From NCBI GenBank assembly GCA_002346545.1, contig DEAA01000064.1:46312-110311 (forward strand): 64,000 nt of DNA, written 5' to 3'. This DNA comes from Acidobacteria bacterium UBA2994 (GTDB lineage: Bacteria > Acidobacteriota > Vicinamibacteria > Vicinamibacterales > UBA8438). Within the stretch, counting starts at the first letter, position 1; every line of letters begins with the position of its first letter. The position numbers and the translations under genes are program-made. Positions 17,312 to 26,345 of the stretch are shown piece after piece. Under the pieces are notes generated by a model. The model was given only the letters and a program-made list of their open reading frames with translations. It searched no databases and was not told where the DNA came from.

Positions 17312-18901
17312 TCACTCCGTGCCCCGGTCGCTGATGCCCCCGAGGTTTCGAAGCAGAGTCACCGTCTCCGGCCAGGCCTTCTCCGTGTTGGCCACGAAGA
17401 CACCCTCGGCCACCATCAGTGGTGTCCATCCCAGGGCGTTCCTGGCGTTTATATCGGCGCCCTCGTCGAGAAGGTACTGCACGATCTGGTTCGCTCCGAT
17501 CATCGCGGCGCCGTGCAGCGCCGTGCTGCCGTGCCACCGCATGTCTCCACGGTCGCGCTGGGCATCGAGCTGCGCCAGGTTGAGCGGGTGCCGCAGGAGC
17601 AGTGTCAGCCCGTCGCCTTCGAGCTCGGTGTCGCCGAAGTCGGTGGCCGTATAGACGTCGCCGCCGAGCGAGTGCGCCAGTCGTACCGCTTGCAGCCGGG
17701 TCGCCTCGGGGGTGCCGTTGTTCGGCCCGGGGCTCTCGCCGTCCCAGAAGCCGACGCCGGCCGCCGCCATCATCGGTGACACCCCCTGGGCGGTCGGTGA
17801 CAAGACGTCGGCGCCGTGCTCGGCGAGGAGCTGCATGTAGTCGACGTCGGCATGCTTGGCGGCCAGGTAGAACGGCGTCGCTCCGACGAAGCTCAAAAAG
17901 TTCCGGCCCACCGAAATCCCAGACGGGCCGCGGACCACGCCTAAGTCGACTTCGAACGGGACCTCCTCCCACTCAACGCGACGGTTCGGTTCGGCTCCTG
18001 ACTCGAGCACCGCCCGCGCCAGCTCTAGGCTGTCGGTCATGCCGGTCGGCAGCGGTGGTCGTCCGGACCCCGGACGTCGAACCCACGAGAGTGCGTGCAG
18101 AATCGAGCCTCGTCGGTCTGGCAGGTTCGGGTCCCCACCCGCTTCGAGCAGCGTCAGGCCGAGCTCAAAATGAGCGTTCAGCACCGACGCCACGAGTGGC
18201 GTGGTCCCGTCACGAGCTGGAGCGTTAACGTCGGCGCCGGCGGCCAGCAGCGCTCGCACCGCGTCGATGTGCCCCTCGCGTACCGCGAATAGCAGCGGTG
18301 TCAGCGCGTCAGCCGACCGGGCCTCGACGTCGGCATCGGCGGCAGCCAGGGTCGTGATCGCCTCGGCGTTGCCGGCCTCGGCGGCCCACATCAACGCCGT
18401 CTGGTTCTGCCAGCTTTCGCTGGCGTTCACTGCCGCCCCGGCGGAGAGGAGCGCGTCGATTACGGGGACCCGGCCCGTGCGGGAGGCCAGCATCAAGGGG
18501 CTGTCGCCGCCCGGACTCGCGGTGTTGACCTCGGCCCCGGCGTCGAGCAGAAGCCGTACCATCCCTAGGCTGCCGTTGGTGGCGGCCAGCGTTAGCGGGG
18601 TTACCCCGTAGCGGTTCGTCGCCTCGGCGGTGGCGCCCGCCCCGACCAGTGCGCGGGCGATCTCGACCGCATCGGACTCGGCCGCCCAGTGGAGCGCGGT
18701 CGTGCCGTCCGGTCCGGAGGCATCGGGAGATGTACCGTCGCCGAGAAGGCGTCGTACGGTACCGGTATCGCCCAGCTGGATCGCGTCGAGGAGCGCGAGC
18801 GCGGGGTCCTGTCCTGCCCTGGCGCCTGCCGCGGTCAGCGTCAGCGCCAGGGAGAGGAGGATCCGCGTCGAGAGGAAGCGCGGTCGGGTGTTGTTAGGCA
18901 T
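17312..18901 (-). CDS. exported ankyrin-repeat protein (locus A)
   Basis: 529 residues from the ATG at 18901, which begins a Sec signal peptide (MPNNTRPRFLSTRIL...AGARAGQ); an ATG six codons upstream is possible. About ten ankyrin repeats fill the rest, with the typical G-x-T-P-L-x-x-A-x-x-x-G and L-L-x-x-G-A-x-x-N units. Between the repeat blocks (about 255-345) is a non-repeat insertion, followed by GATPFYLAAKHADVDYMQLL and GVSPMMAAAGVGF; the C terminus ends in a motif with AWPETVTLLRNLGG. Both other ankyrin proteins in the window share this plan. It is divergent from the DUF1592 gene across 155 bp and is probably a periplasmic scaffold for that system (inference). Confidence 0.88.
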   Translation of the reverse strand: MPNNTRPRFLSTRILLSLALTLTAAGARAGQDPALALLDAIQLGDTGTVRRLLGDGTSPDASGPDGTTALHWAAESDAVEIARALVGAGATAEATNRYGVTPLTLAATNGSLGMVRLLLDAGAEVNTASPGGDSPLMLASRTGRVPVIDALLSAGAAVNASESWQNQTALMWAAEAGNAEAITTLAAADADVEARSADALTPLLFAVREGHIDAVRALLAAGADVNAPARDGTTPLVASVLNAHFELGLTLLEAGGDPNLPDRRGSILHALSWVRRPGSGRPPLPTGMTDSLELARAVLESGAEPNRRVEWEEVPFEVDLGVVRGPSGISVGRNFLSFVGATPFYLAAKHADVDYMQLLAEHGADVLSPTAQGVSPMMAAAGVGFWDGESPGPNNGTPEATRLQAVRLAHSLGGDVYTATDFGDTELEGDGLTLLLRHPLNLAQLDAQRDRGDMRWHGSTALHGAAMIGANQIVQYLLDEGADINARNALGWTPLMVAEGVFVANTEKAWPETVTLLRNLGGISDRGTE

Positions 18902-19015
18902 TTCGAACCCCCGGGCCATAACCCGCTACCGATGGCAAGGAACGACTATACAATATCTGGGCTGACGCACAGGACATCCGCTGGGAGGTCGGCGGCCGTC
19001 TAGCGAGGCCGACCG

Positions 19016-19045
19016 TTGACACGGAGGCCGCCTTGGCGGGATAAA
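19016..19045 (+). promoter_or_regulatory. putative promoter of the locus A DUF1592-DUF1552 operon
   Basis: TTGACA at 19016-19021, 18 bp spacer, GATAAA at 19040-19045, ATG at 19057. A ribosome-binding-like AAGGAA overlaps the -10 region, so either the leader is only about 5 nt or the true promoter lies upstream at the A/T-rich TATACAATAT around 18949-18958. The divergent ankyrin gene would use the opposite strand of the same gap. Confidence 0.35.
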
Positions 19046-19056
19046 GGAACTTCACC

Positions 19057-21423
19057 ATGCAGCATCGAGGTGTGGTTAACGCGGCGGTCGCGTCGCTGGC
19101 CGTCGTCGGTGTCTTCCTGCCCGTGGCGGTTGCGGCGCAGCTAGCTTCGGGCGGGGCCGGTCAGGTGACGGCCACGCTCGATCGCTATTGCGTCGCCTGT
19201 CACAACGACCGCCTCCGCACCGCTGAGCTGTCGCTCGAAGGGCTCGACCTGGCTCGGATTGGCGACCACGCCGAGGTTTGGGAGACGGTGGTGCGCCGGT
19301 TGCGGCTACAGACCATGCCGCCAATCGGCCGGCCTCGTCCCGAGGCCGAGGTCTACGATGCGGTCGCCAGCGAGCTTGAGGCGGCACTCGACCGGCACGC
19401 GGCCGACGCGCCCGACCCGGGGCGCCGACCGGCGTTGCACCGGCTCAGCCGGACCGAGTACCAGAACGCGGTGCGTGACCTACTGGCGTTGGACCACCTG
19501 CCGAAGGAGTTCGACATCGGCGTGATGCTGCCGGCCGACAACGCCACCAGCGGTTTCGACAACCTGGCTGATCTCCTCTTCGTCTCGCCCACGCTGATGG
19601 AGCGGTATCTTGGCGCTGCACGGAAGATCAGCCGTCTCGCGGTCGGCGACTCGACGATGCTTCCGATCGTCGATACCTATCAGCTGGACCGCAATCTCAT
19701 CCAGGATCGCCACCTTGAGGGGATGCCACTCGGGACTCGTGGAGGTACTAGGGTTCAGACCTATCTCCCACTCGACGGCGAGTATCTGATCACGGTCGAA
19801 TTCCCCGGCGCCGTCCGCCAGGAGAGCGATCTTGATGTCAGCGTCGATGGTGAGCGGGTGGCCCTCCTCACCGTGGGGCGGAACCCTCAGCAACGGGGTG
19901 CCAGCGGCGTGTTCACCTTCGAGGCCGAGCCGGACGTCGAGACCCGGGTACCGCTCCAGGCTGGTCCACGCGACATCACGGTCGCCTTCTTGCCCAGAAG
20001 CGCAGCCGCCTCGGGAGGCGTGGTGCGGTCGGGTCGGGGCGGGCGAGGCCGTCAGCCATCGATTGCCAGTGTCATCGTGAGCGGGCCGTTCGGGGCTGAT
20101 GGGGCGGGCGACACCCCCAGCAGGCAGCGTATCTTCAGCTGCCGGCCGGGTACCGGTGAAGCTTCTGCCGTCCGTGAAGCCTGTGCCCGCGAGATTCTGG
20201 CTACCACCGCCCGTCGGGCCTATCGCCGGCCGGTGAGCGAGGAGGACATCACGCGTCTCCTCCCGTTCTACGAGCAGGGAGTTGAGGAGGGCGGGTTCGA
20301 GCGTGGTATCCAGCGGGCGATCGAACGGGTGCTGGTCAGCCCCGAGTTCCTTTTTCGTATCGAGCGGGACCCGGCCGACGCCGCGACTGACGAGATCTAC
20401 CAGGTGTCGGAGTTGGAGCTGGCCTCGCGGCTGTCGTTCTTCCTTTGGGCCAGCATTCCAGATGACCAACTATTGGAGCTGGCCAGTGCGGGGCGTCTGC
20501 GCGAGCCCGGTGTGCTCGACGAGCAGGTGCGGAGAATGCTCGCCGACCCACGGGCCGAGGCGCTGACCACCAACTTCGCCGAGCAGTGGCTGTTCTTGCG
20601 AGATATCGAACTGAAGGAGCCCGATGCCGGCTATTTCCCATCGTTTGATGAGAACCTCCGTCAGGCATTCCGGCGTGAGATGGAGCTGTTCGTCGACAGC
20701 GTCCTGCGCGGGGACGACAGCGTGCTCGAGCTACTGACTGCGGAACACACGTTCGTGAACGAGCGGCTCGCCAAGCACTACGGCATTCCCCACGTCTTCG
20801 GCAGCCGGTTCCGGCGGATCGAACTCGAGGAGGAGTCGCGCCGGGGGCTACTCGGCAAGGGGGCGATCTTGACGCTGACCTCCTACGCCAACCGCACGTC
20901 GCCGGTGCTGCGAGGGAAGTGGGTGCTTGAGAACCTACTGTCGTCGCCGCCTCCTCCGCCGCCGCCTGATGTCCCGGCGCTTGACGAGACGACCGACGAC
21001 GGTCGGCCGAGGTCGATGCGTGAGGCGATGGAGCAGCACCGCGCCAACCCGGCGTGCGCCAGCTGTCACGCGCAGATGGACCCGCTCGGGTTCGCGTTGG
21101 AGAACTTCGACGCTATTGGCCGCTGGCGGGTCCTGAGCGAGACGGGAAACCCGATCGACGCGAGCGGTCAGTTGCCGAGCGGCACCAGCTTCGAGGGTCC
21201 GGCAGGACTCCGTGATCAGATCCTGGCTTCGCCCGACCGGTTCGTCACCACCGTCGTGGACAAGTTGCTGATGTACGCCCTCGGGCGCAACATCGAGGCC
21301 CAGGACTACCCGACCATCCGTTCCGTCGTGCGGGATGCCGCGCGCGACCAGTATCAGTTTGCGACCATCGTCAACGGCATCGTCAAGAGCACTCCATTCC
21401 AGATGCGAAAGGCCCAGTCATGA
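19057..21423 (+). CDS. di-haem DUF1587/DUF1595/DUF1592/DUF1588/DUF1585 exported protein (locus A)
   Basis: 788-residue periplasmic protein with a Sec signal peptide (1-28). An N-terminal planctomycete-type cytochrome c site is at Cys45-x-x-Cys48-His49 (YCVACHN). A DUF1587 helix motif follows (LSRTEYQNAVRDLLAL), then a beta-sandwich, DUF1595, DUF1592 (ELASRLSFFLWASIPDDQLL), and DUF1588 with a second CxxCH at Cys667 (CASCHAQMDPLGFALENFD). The end is DUF1585 (VDKLLMYALGRNIEA). A Pro-rich linker (PPPPPPPD) precedes the second haem. Family function is unknown; two haems imply electron transfer. Its stop overlaps the DUF1552 start by 4 bp. Confidence 0.92.
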   Translation: MQHRGVVNAAVASLAVVGVFLPVAVAAQLASGGAGQVTATLDRYCVACHNDRLRTAELSLEGLDLARIGDHAEVWETVVRRLRLQTMPPIGRPRPEAEVYDAVASELEAALDRHAADAPDPGRRPALHRLSRTEYQNAVRDLLALDHLPKEFDIGVMLPADNATSGFDNLADLLFVSPTLMERYLGAARKISRLAVGDSTMLPIVDTYQLDRNLIQDRHLEGMPLGTRGGTRVQTYLPLDGEYLITVEFPGAVRQESDLDVSVDGERVALLTVGRNPQQRGASGVFTFEAEPDVETRVPLQAGPRDITVAFLPRSAAASGGVVRSGRGGRGRQPSIASVIVSGPFGADGAGDTPSRQRIFSCRPGTGEASAVREACAREILATTARRAYRRPVSEEDITRLLPFYEQGVEEGGFERGIQRAIERVLVSPEFLFRIERDPADAATDEIYQVSELELASRLSFFLWASIPDDQLLELASAGRLREPGVLDEQVRRMLADPRAEALTTNFAEQWLFLRDIELKEPDAGYFPSFDENLRQAFRREMELFVDSVLRGDDSVLELLTAEHTFVNERLAKHYGIPHVFGSRFRRIELEEESRRGLLGKGAILTLTSYANRTSPVLRGKWVLENLLSSPPPPPPPDVPALDETTDDGRPRSMREAMEQHRANPACASCHAQMDPLGFALENFDAIGRWRVLSETGNPIDASGQLPSGTSFEGPAGLRDQILASPDRFVTTVVDKLLMYALGRNIEAQDYPTIRSVVRDAARDQYQFATIVNGIVKSTPFQMRKAQS

Positions 21424-22781
21424 TCATCTCCAAAATGGCGCTCCCGCGCCGGACGTTCCTGCGTGGCCTCGGGGCGAGCGTGGCGCTGCCGTTGCTTGAT
21501 GCCATGGTGCCAGCCGCCACCGCGTTGGCCCAGACGCCCGCCACTCCGGCGCCCCGGCTCGGTTTCGTCTATGTGCCCAATGGGGTCATCCAGGAGCAGT
21601 GGGTGCCGGCGGCCACCGGCTCCGGGTTCGAGCTGTCACCCATCCTGAGCCCACTGAGGCCGGTGCAGGATCGCCTCGTGGTCCTGAGCGGTCTGGCCCA
21701 TCGTCAGGCCGACTCGTTCGGGGACGGGAACGGCGACCATCCGCGCGCCACGGCCGTGTGGCTGAGTGGAGTCCATGCCTGGGAACGGAATGGACGACTG
21801 GGGCCGACCAGCATCGAACTTGGCGTGACCGCCGACCAGATCGCGGCCCGGGAGCTCGGTCAGGCCACACCACTTCCATCACTCGAACTGGTGCTCGAGC
21901 GGCCGACCGCCATATCGTGCGATTCTGGCGACTGCTTCTACTCGAACACCATTACCTGGCGTGACGAGACGACGCCGCTCGAGATGGAGCCGCACCCGCG
22001 CGTCGTGTTCGAGCGGCTGTTTGGCGACGGCGGCAGCGCCGCCGACCGCAGAGCTCAGGCGCGTCACTCGGGCAGCATTCTCGACTCGGTGACCGAGGAA
22101 GCCCTGAACCTCGAGCGGACGCTGGGGGCCGGCGACCGGGGAAAACTGGCCGAATATCTCGACTCGGTCCGAGATCTCGAGCAGCGAATCGGCAAAGCCG
22201 AAGCCCGCGATGATCAGACCGAGATCGACCTACCCGATCGTCCGATTGACATCCCGGAGGACTTCGAGGAATACGCCACACTTATGTTCGATCTGCTCGC
22301 CCTGGCCTACCAGGCTGATGTCACCCGAGTGAGTACGCTGATGATGGCCCGGGAAACCAGCCCGCGGACGTTTCCGCAGATCGGGGTGCCGGACCAGCAT
22401 CACACCGTGTCGCACCACCGAAACGACCCAGATTACATCGCCCGCAAGGCGAAGATCGACACCTACCACATCAGCTTGTTCGGGCGCTTCCTGGAGAAGC
22501 TCCGGGCCACCCCTGACGGCGACGGGAACCTGTTGGACCACTCGATGATCGTCTACGGCGGTGGTATCGGGAATGGCAACCTGCACGAGCACACAAACTT
22601 GCCGTGCCTCGTGGCGGGCGGTGGAACCGGACGGCTTAAGGGCGGGCGGCACCTGGCCTATCCGGAAGACACGCCGATGGCCAACCTGCTATTGACCGTG
22701 CTCGACAAGGCCGGGGTTCGTGCCGACAAACTTGGTGACAGTACAGGGCTCTTGAATACCGCCACGCTAGCGGACGTCTGA
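21420..22781 (+). CDS. Tat-exported DUF1552 (HxxSHH) protein (locus A)
   Basis: 453 residues. The N terminus carries a twin-arginine leader (LPRRTFLRGLGASVALPLL), which suggests folding or cofactor loading before export. The family motif HxxSHH is at His328-His333 (HTVSHH). Other conserved blocks are LGFVYVPNGV near the start and DGDGNLLDHSMIVYGGGIGNGN near 370-390. The fold is thought to resemble the alkaline phosphatase/DUF1501 group (family knowledge; not tested here). ATGA overlap with the di-haem gene and a 2 bp gap to the next gene show a tight operon. Confidence 0.9.
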   Translation: MIISKMALPRRTFLRGLGASVALPLLDAMVPAATALAQTPATPAPRLGFVYVPNGVIQEQWVPAATGSGFELSPILSPLRPVQDRLVVLSGLAHRQADSFGDGNGDHPRATAVWLSGVHAWERNGRLGPTSIELGVTADQIAARELGQATPLPSLELVLERPTAISCDSGDCFYSNTITWRDETTPLEMEPHPRVVFERLFGDGGSAADRRAQARHSGSILDSVTEEALNLERTLGAGDRGKLAEYLDSVRDLEQRIGKAEARDDQTEIDLPDRPIDIPEDFEEYATLMFDLLALAYQADVTRVSTLMMARETSPRTFPQIGVPDQHHTVSHHRNDPDYIARKAKIDTYHISLFGRFLEKLRATPDGDGNLLDHSMIVYGGGIGNGNLHEHTNLPCLVAGGGTGRLKGGRHLAYPEDTPMANLLLTVLDKAGVRADKLGDSTGLLNTATLADV

Positions 22782-22783
22782 TC

Positions 22784-23857
22784 ATGAAGCGCATCATCCT
22801 GGTTGAGACAGCGGCAGTGGTGCTACTCGTGGGGGGCATCGCCGCAGCGCAGGGCGATATCCCGCGCATGGCGAGTGGGAAGCCCGATCTGTCGGGAACC
22901 TACGACGCGGCCACACTGACGCCGTTGCAGCGGCCCACGGGCCTCGGCGAGAAGATGGCGCTGACCGACGAGGAGGCGGCCGAGCTGGCCGAGGGGATGC
23001 GGCAGGCGATGGCTGCTGCCAACCAGCCCAGTGACCCGAACCGAGGTGCCCCTCCCGATGGCGGCGACGGGTCGCTTGGAGCGTCCGGTAACGTAGGTGG
23101 TTACAATGCGTTCTGGATTGACCCAGGGTCTGGTGCCTATCAGATCGACGGGCAGTGGCGGACCTCCATCCTGATCGATCCCCCCAACGGCCGGTTCCCG
23201 CCACGGGCGGCGGGTGCGCCCACCCGGAGCTTCAGTGGCCGCCAGAACGACGGCACCGCCTACTGGCTCGAGGATGGGCTCGACGCCGAAGGTCCCTACG
23301 ACAACATGGAGCAGAGGCCCTACGCCGAGCGCTGCCTGCTCAGTTTCGGGTCCACCTCGGGACCACCGATGCTGCCGTCGCTCTACAACAACTTCAAGCG
23401 GATCGTTCAGAGCGAGGACACGGTCATCATCCTGGCCGAGATGGTGCACGATGCTCGCATTGTCAGGATGAACACCGAGCACGATCCACCGCACATCAAG
23501 AAGTGGCTGGGCGATTCGATCGGTTGGTGGGAAGGCGACACGCTGGTGGTCGAGACAACCAACTTCATCGACCGCCCCGCGTTCAGCCAGGGGACGGGAA
23601 GCATGACCGTTACCGAGCGCTTTCGCATGGAGAGCGCCGGCCAGCTGGTCTACAGCTTCACGGTCGAAGATCAGACGGTGTGGACCCGTCCATTCACCGG
23701 AGAGTACGCCTGGCCGCGTAGCCCTAACAAGCTATTCGAGTACGCCTGCCACGAGGCGAATTACGCTCTGGAGGGCATCATGAAGGGCGCCCGTCTGCTG
23801 GAAGCGGAATTCAGAGGCGAAGAGCCGGAAGGTGTCGCCAATCCCACCGGCCGCTAG
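22784..23857 (+). CDS. exported GxPDLxG-family protein, paralogue 1
   Basis: 357 residues, no named function that I can assign. Signal peptide 1-22 (ending IAAAQ). Core signature MASGKPDLSGTYDAATLTPLQRP, then SILIDPPNGRFPP, AERCLLSFGSTSGPP, GDSIGWWEGDTLVVETTNF, and a C-terminal YACHEANYALEGIMKGAR. The genes at 27868 and 28888 have the same ordered motifs. Cys pairs around ERCLL and ACHE are conserved in all three. It starts 2 bp after the DUF1552 stop without its own ribosome-binding site, so it is translated with that system. Confidence 0.72.
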   Translation: MKRIILVETAAVVLLVGGIAAAQGDIPRMASGKPDLSGTYDAATLTPLQRPTGLGEKMALTDEEAAELAEGMRQAMAAANQPSDPNRGAPPDGGDGSLGASGNVGGYNAFWIDPGSGAYQIDGQWRTSILIDPPNGRFPPRAAGAPTRSFSGRQNDGTAYWLEDGLDAEGPYDNMEQRPYAERCLLSFGSTSGPPMLPSLYNNFKRIVQSEDTVIILAEMVHDARIVRMNTEHDPPHIKKWLGDSIGWWEGDTLVVETTNFIDRPAFSQGTGSMTVTERFRMESAGQLVYSFTVEDQTVWTRPFTGEYAWPRSPNKLFEYACHEANYALEGIMKGARLLEAEFRGEEPEGVANPTGR

Positions 23858-23860
23858 TTG

Positions 23861-23876
23861 ATGATGGCCACATCAT
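23861..23876. terminator. small hairpin between convergent genes, possible weak terminator
   Basis: ATGATG at 23861-23866, GCCA loop, CATCAT at 23871-23876, in the 42 bp gap between two convergent genes. There is no T-run, so a terminator role is tentative. Confidence 0.25.
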
Positions 23877-23899
23877 TGCTTGGGGTGTCCGGGCCAGTC

Positions 23900-24760
23900 T
23901 CATAGACTGCGGCGTCGAACACTGTTGCCGAGTTGACGAGCTTCGGCGAGTAGCGCCTGGGCGGCCTCAGCTAGCGGTCGCGATGTCGCCGTCTCGGCCG
24001 TGGCGGGAGGACTCTCGGCGATCGCGGCCTCGGTCTCGCCCGGGTCGCCTAGTCCAGCTCCGCGCTGGCGTGCGATTTGTTCCCGCAGCTGGTCGCGGAT
24101 GGCCCACGCATCCTCTAGACCGCGGAAGTGACCGACGTGTAAGTTGTTTCCGCCGCTCCCGTCTCCTTCGTCAGATTTGCCCCCGCCTCCCGCCGTGTGC
24201 ACCTCGAGCTCCGCAAGGCCGAAGAGGCGGTGCAGCGGGTCTTGCCGAATCTTCATGTTCTGGATGTTGGCGACCGTCATCGTCTGCTCGCGTAGTTTCC
24301 AGAGCCCTTCGCGGATCCGCAGGCTTTCGTCGCTCACCATGTACCAGTGCATCTCCCAGCGGAGGGTGACGAGCAGTCCCGAGAACACGAGCTGGGTCAC
24401 ATACCCAGTGATGGCCAAGCTTTCGAAGAAAAGGAGGATCTGGGTGCCGCCGAGCTCCACCCCAAGGATGCGGTCACTGATCCGGCCGATGACTCCCTGG
24501 CTCCGTTCGACGATGCCTAGGACCTCTTCCGGTGGTGCCTCACCGGTGTTAGGCATGAAGACGGGCAGTTCGCCACCGCTGAAGAACGACAGCGAGACGA
24601 TGATACCGATGAGACCGCCGATCTGCGCCAGTGCCCACTGGATGCGGCGCACGGTCAGGTACCGCCGCGAGGCTCGGAAGACGTTGAGGCTGGGACCGGC
24701 ATTGGGGGGTGGGGCCGGCTGCTCGGACACCCTTAACCACCGCAGCACCCTGTCCTTCAC
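23900..24760 (-). CDS. membrane protein with bacterial PH domain (YdbT-like half)
   Basis: 286 residues. Two hydrophobic segments (about 43-62 and 105-130) precede a bacterial PH domain (bPH2) around 135-200: WYMVSDESLRIREG, then TVANIQNMKIRQDPLHRLFGLAELEVHT. The tail (200-286) is rich in Gly/Ala/Glu and probably disordered. The start overlaps the stop of the upstream PH-domain gene by 4 bp. Such pairs (YdbS/YdbT type) are membrane proteins of uncertain function, some tied to antimicrobial peptide resistance. Confidence 0.82.
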   Translation of the reverse strand: MKDRVLRWLRVSEQPAPPPNAGPSLNVFRASRRYLTVRRIQWALAQIGGLIGIIVSLSFFSGGELPVFMPNTGEAPPEEVLGIVERSQGVIGRISDRILGVELGGTQILLFFESLAITGYVTQLVFSGLLVTLRWEMHWYMVSDESLRIREGLWKLREQTMTVANIQNMKIRQDPLHRLFGLAELEVHTAGGGGKSDEGDGSGGNNLHVGHFRGLEDAWAIRDQLREQIARQRGAGLGDPGETEAAIAESPPATAETATSRPLAEAAQALLAEARQLGNSVRRRSL

Positions 24761-25332
24761 CGTGATGGCTCCGTTCCATCGCCGGGGCCACCGGTTGCCC
24801 GCGCCTCGAGGGCCCGCCGAAGTGCCGCTAGCTCGCGCGTCGTCGCCTTGAGTGCCCTTGCCACCGCTACCAGCTCATCGGCGCTGGCCGTCTCCGCCAG
24901 AGGCGGCGTCGAGTTTGAGCCTGATCGCGCCCCCCGCATACGGTCGTAGAGATAGTCCCGAACCTGCTCGTACTCAAGGAGCCCTTCAATCATCATCTCG
25001 GCCTTGGCGGAGCCGCTGGCGGTTTGGAGTTGCACACGACCCAGACCGAGCCAACGTTCGAAGGCGTTGCTCTCTAGATGGATGTCCTGCAGACGAGCGT
25101 AGGTCAGACTGATGTCCTTGCGGAACAGGATCCCCCAGCGCATGTTCACGCCTTCATCGTCGAAACGGTAGCGGAGCGTCCGGTAGCGGAGCCAGCTCGC
25201 TAGCGCCGCGATCGGATAGAAGGGACCGGCCAGCAGCGAGGCGAGCAGGTAGTACTTCAGGAGGTTCGGGTGTGGCCGATCGATCGTGCTTACCTGCAGG
25301 TCTGGGGTAACTGGGGTGTTCATTACTCGCAT
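24757..25332 (-). CDS. membrane protein with bacterial PH domain (YdbS-like half)
   Basis: 191 residues. A paired hydrophobic hairpin (about 26-48) is followed by a bPH2 domain: RYRFDDEGVNMRWGILFRKDISLTYARLQDI, of which the R-L-Q-D-I step is the family hallmark, then WLGLGRVQLQTASG. The C-terminal third includes a likely coiled-coil (VAVARALKATTRELAALRRAL). The start could be ATG 25332 or ATG 25323; the second shares bases with the stop codon of the sulfatase stub upstream. Operon partner of the next gene. Confidence 0.82.
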   Translation of the reverse strand: MRVMNTPVTPDLQVSTIDRPHPNLLKYYLLASLLAGPFYPIAALASWLRYRTLRYRFDDEGVNMRWGILFRKDISLTYARLQDIHLESNAFERWLGLGRVQLQTASGSAKAEMMIEGLLEYEQVRDYLYDRMRGARSGSNSTPPLAETASADELVAVARALKATTRELAALRRALEARATGGPGDGTEPSR

Positions 25333-25535
25333 CCAAGGGCTCTGGCCTGGTCGATACGCGGGGTCGAGAAGTCGTTGGCTCCGACGACGCCGAGATCGCC
25401 GTAGTCTTGATCGCCGGCCAGGATCAGCACGAAATTAGGCTGGTTGGCCGGTGGGAACGTCTTTGGGTCGCGCCCCGCCGCGCCGCTGCAGCCAGCCAGG
25501 GCGAAGGCGAAGAGGACGCGCACTCGAGGCGGCAT
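25323..25535 (-). pseudogene. truncated sulfatase (N-terminal lipoprotein stub)
   Basis: A 70-codon frame from the ATG at 25535. It begins with a lipoprotein leader (LAGC lipobox) and continues into the sulfatase N-terminal strand: QPNFVLILAGDQDYGDLGVV and FSTPRIDQARALGCE, then stops. The family has LADDQGYGDLG here, so the first metal-binding Asp is Gly in this copy, and the catalytic CxPxR region and the remaining 400 residues are missing. The stop codon overlaps an ATG of the PH-domain gene. Best read as a deletion remnant. Confidence 0.6.
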
Positions 25536-25885
25536 GAGCAGCCTGAGTCTACTGCGCCGGGACAGGATCGGCGTACCGGTTCTTCGACCCCGAGATGCGG
25601 TCGTAAGGGACCAAGTTGACGGCCCATCGTTCACGACTGCGTCGGAGAAGAACCGGACTCTGACCACCCTTACCCTCGCCTGGTAACCGGTAACCATCTA
25701 ACCTAGGAGCTGCGCAGCGGCCGGTTGTGGCTCCGTCTTGGTCGGCGAGTAACCGTTCGCTGGTCCTGCCTGTCCAAATAGATCAGACGGTCCGGAAGAT
25801 CCGGACCCCGCGGAGGGTCTCGATCCACAGGGGGCGACGGTCTCCGAAGTAGGTGACGCTAGCGCCTGACGTTAAGGGGTGCGTG
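25536..25885. other. 350 bp without an intact gene
   Basis: Divergent gap between the sulfatase stub and the DUF6515 gene. Minus-strand frames contain protein-like but broken pieces, for example NLVPYDRISGSKNRYADP near 25560-25610 and VTYFGDRRPLWIETLRG near 25800-25856, each ended by stops. A direct repeat GGTAACC occurs twice in a row near 25682-25696. I read the stretch as decayed coding DNA plus the upstream region of the next gene. Confidence 0.4.
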
Positions 25886-26269
25886 ATGACGGTTCAAAGA
25901 TGGTCTCGACGGGCGTTCGTGGGATTTGCGACGGCAGCCATGCTGCTGATCTCGGCCGATCTCACCCTGGGCCAGCGACGGACGGTGCGGCATCACCGGC
26001 ATGGACATGTCGTGAAGACCCTGCCGCGTGGGCACGCCAAGGTGGTGGTCCGAGGTGTGACATATCACTCGCGCGGCGGCGTCTTCCATCGACCCCAGGC
26101 TACGGGGTGGTTGGTGGTGGCCCCACCGATGGGCGCTGTGCTCACCGCGCTGCCGCCTGGGGCGCGCCTTGTGCGGGTGAAAGGGGTGCGAGATCACCTC
26201 CATAACGGCGTGCACTACCGTCCTATGATCCGCAACGGCGTGTCGGTCTACGTCGTCGCGCGGCTCTGA
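25886..26269 (+). CDS. small exported DUF6515-like protein
   Basis: 127 residues from the ATG at 25886, which follows AAGGGG by about 8 nt. Signal peptide 1-30 with a paired-Arg start (SRRAFVGFATAAMLL). The mature protein is basic and Gly/Val rich with two similar units: TLPRGHAKVVVRGVTYHSRGG and ALPPGARLVRVKGVRDHLHNG, each ending in a V-x-Y/H-x-R-P step. That two-unit pattern matches the DUF6515 family of small exported proteins. Function unknown. Confidence 0.72.
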   Translation: MTVQRWSRRAFVGFATAAMLLISADLTLGQRRTVRHHRHGHVVKTLPRGHAKVVVRGVTYHSRGGVFHRPQATGWLVVAPPMGAVLTALPPGARLVRVKGVRDHLHNGVHYRPMIRNGVSVYVVARL

Positions 26270-26345
26270 CGAAGAGCGAACCGGGTGGCGTGCTCACCGC
26301 CGCCCGGTTCGTCCGACCGGCGGCCCGTGATACTTGATCTGGGCG

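Noticed and set aside
17312..18901. Ankyrin gene as a host-directed effector
   Set aside because: It has a plain Sec signal, no type III/IV features in view, and sits with periplasmic haem proteins, so a periplasmic role is simpler.
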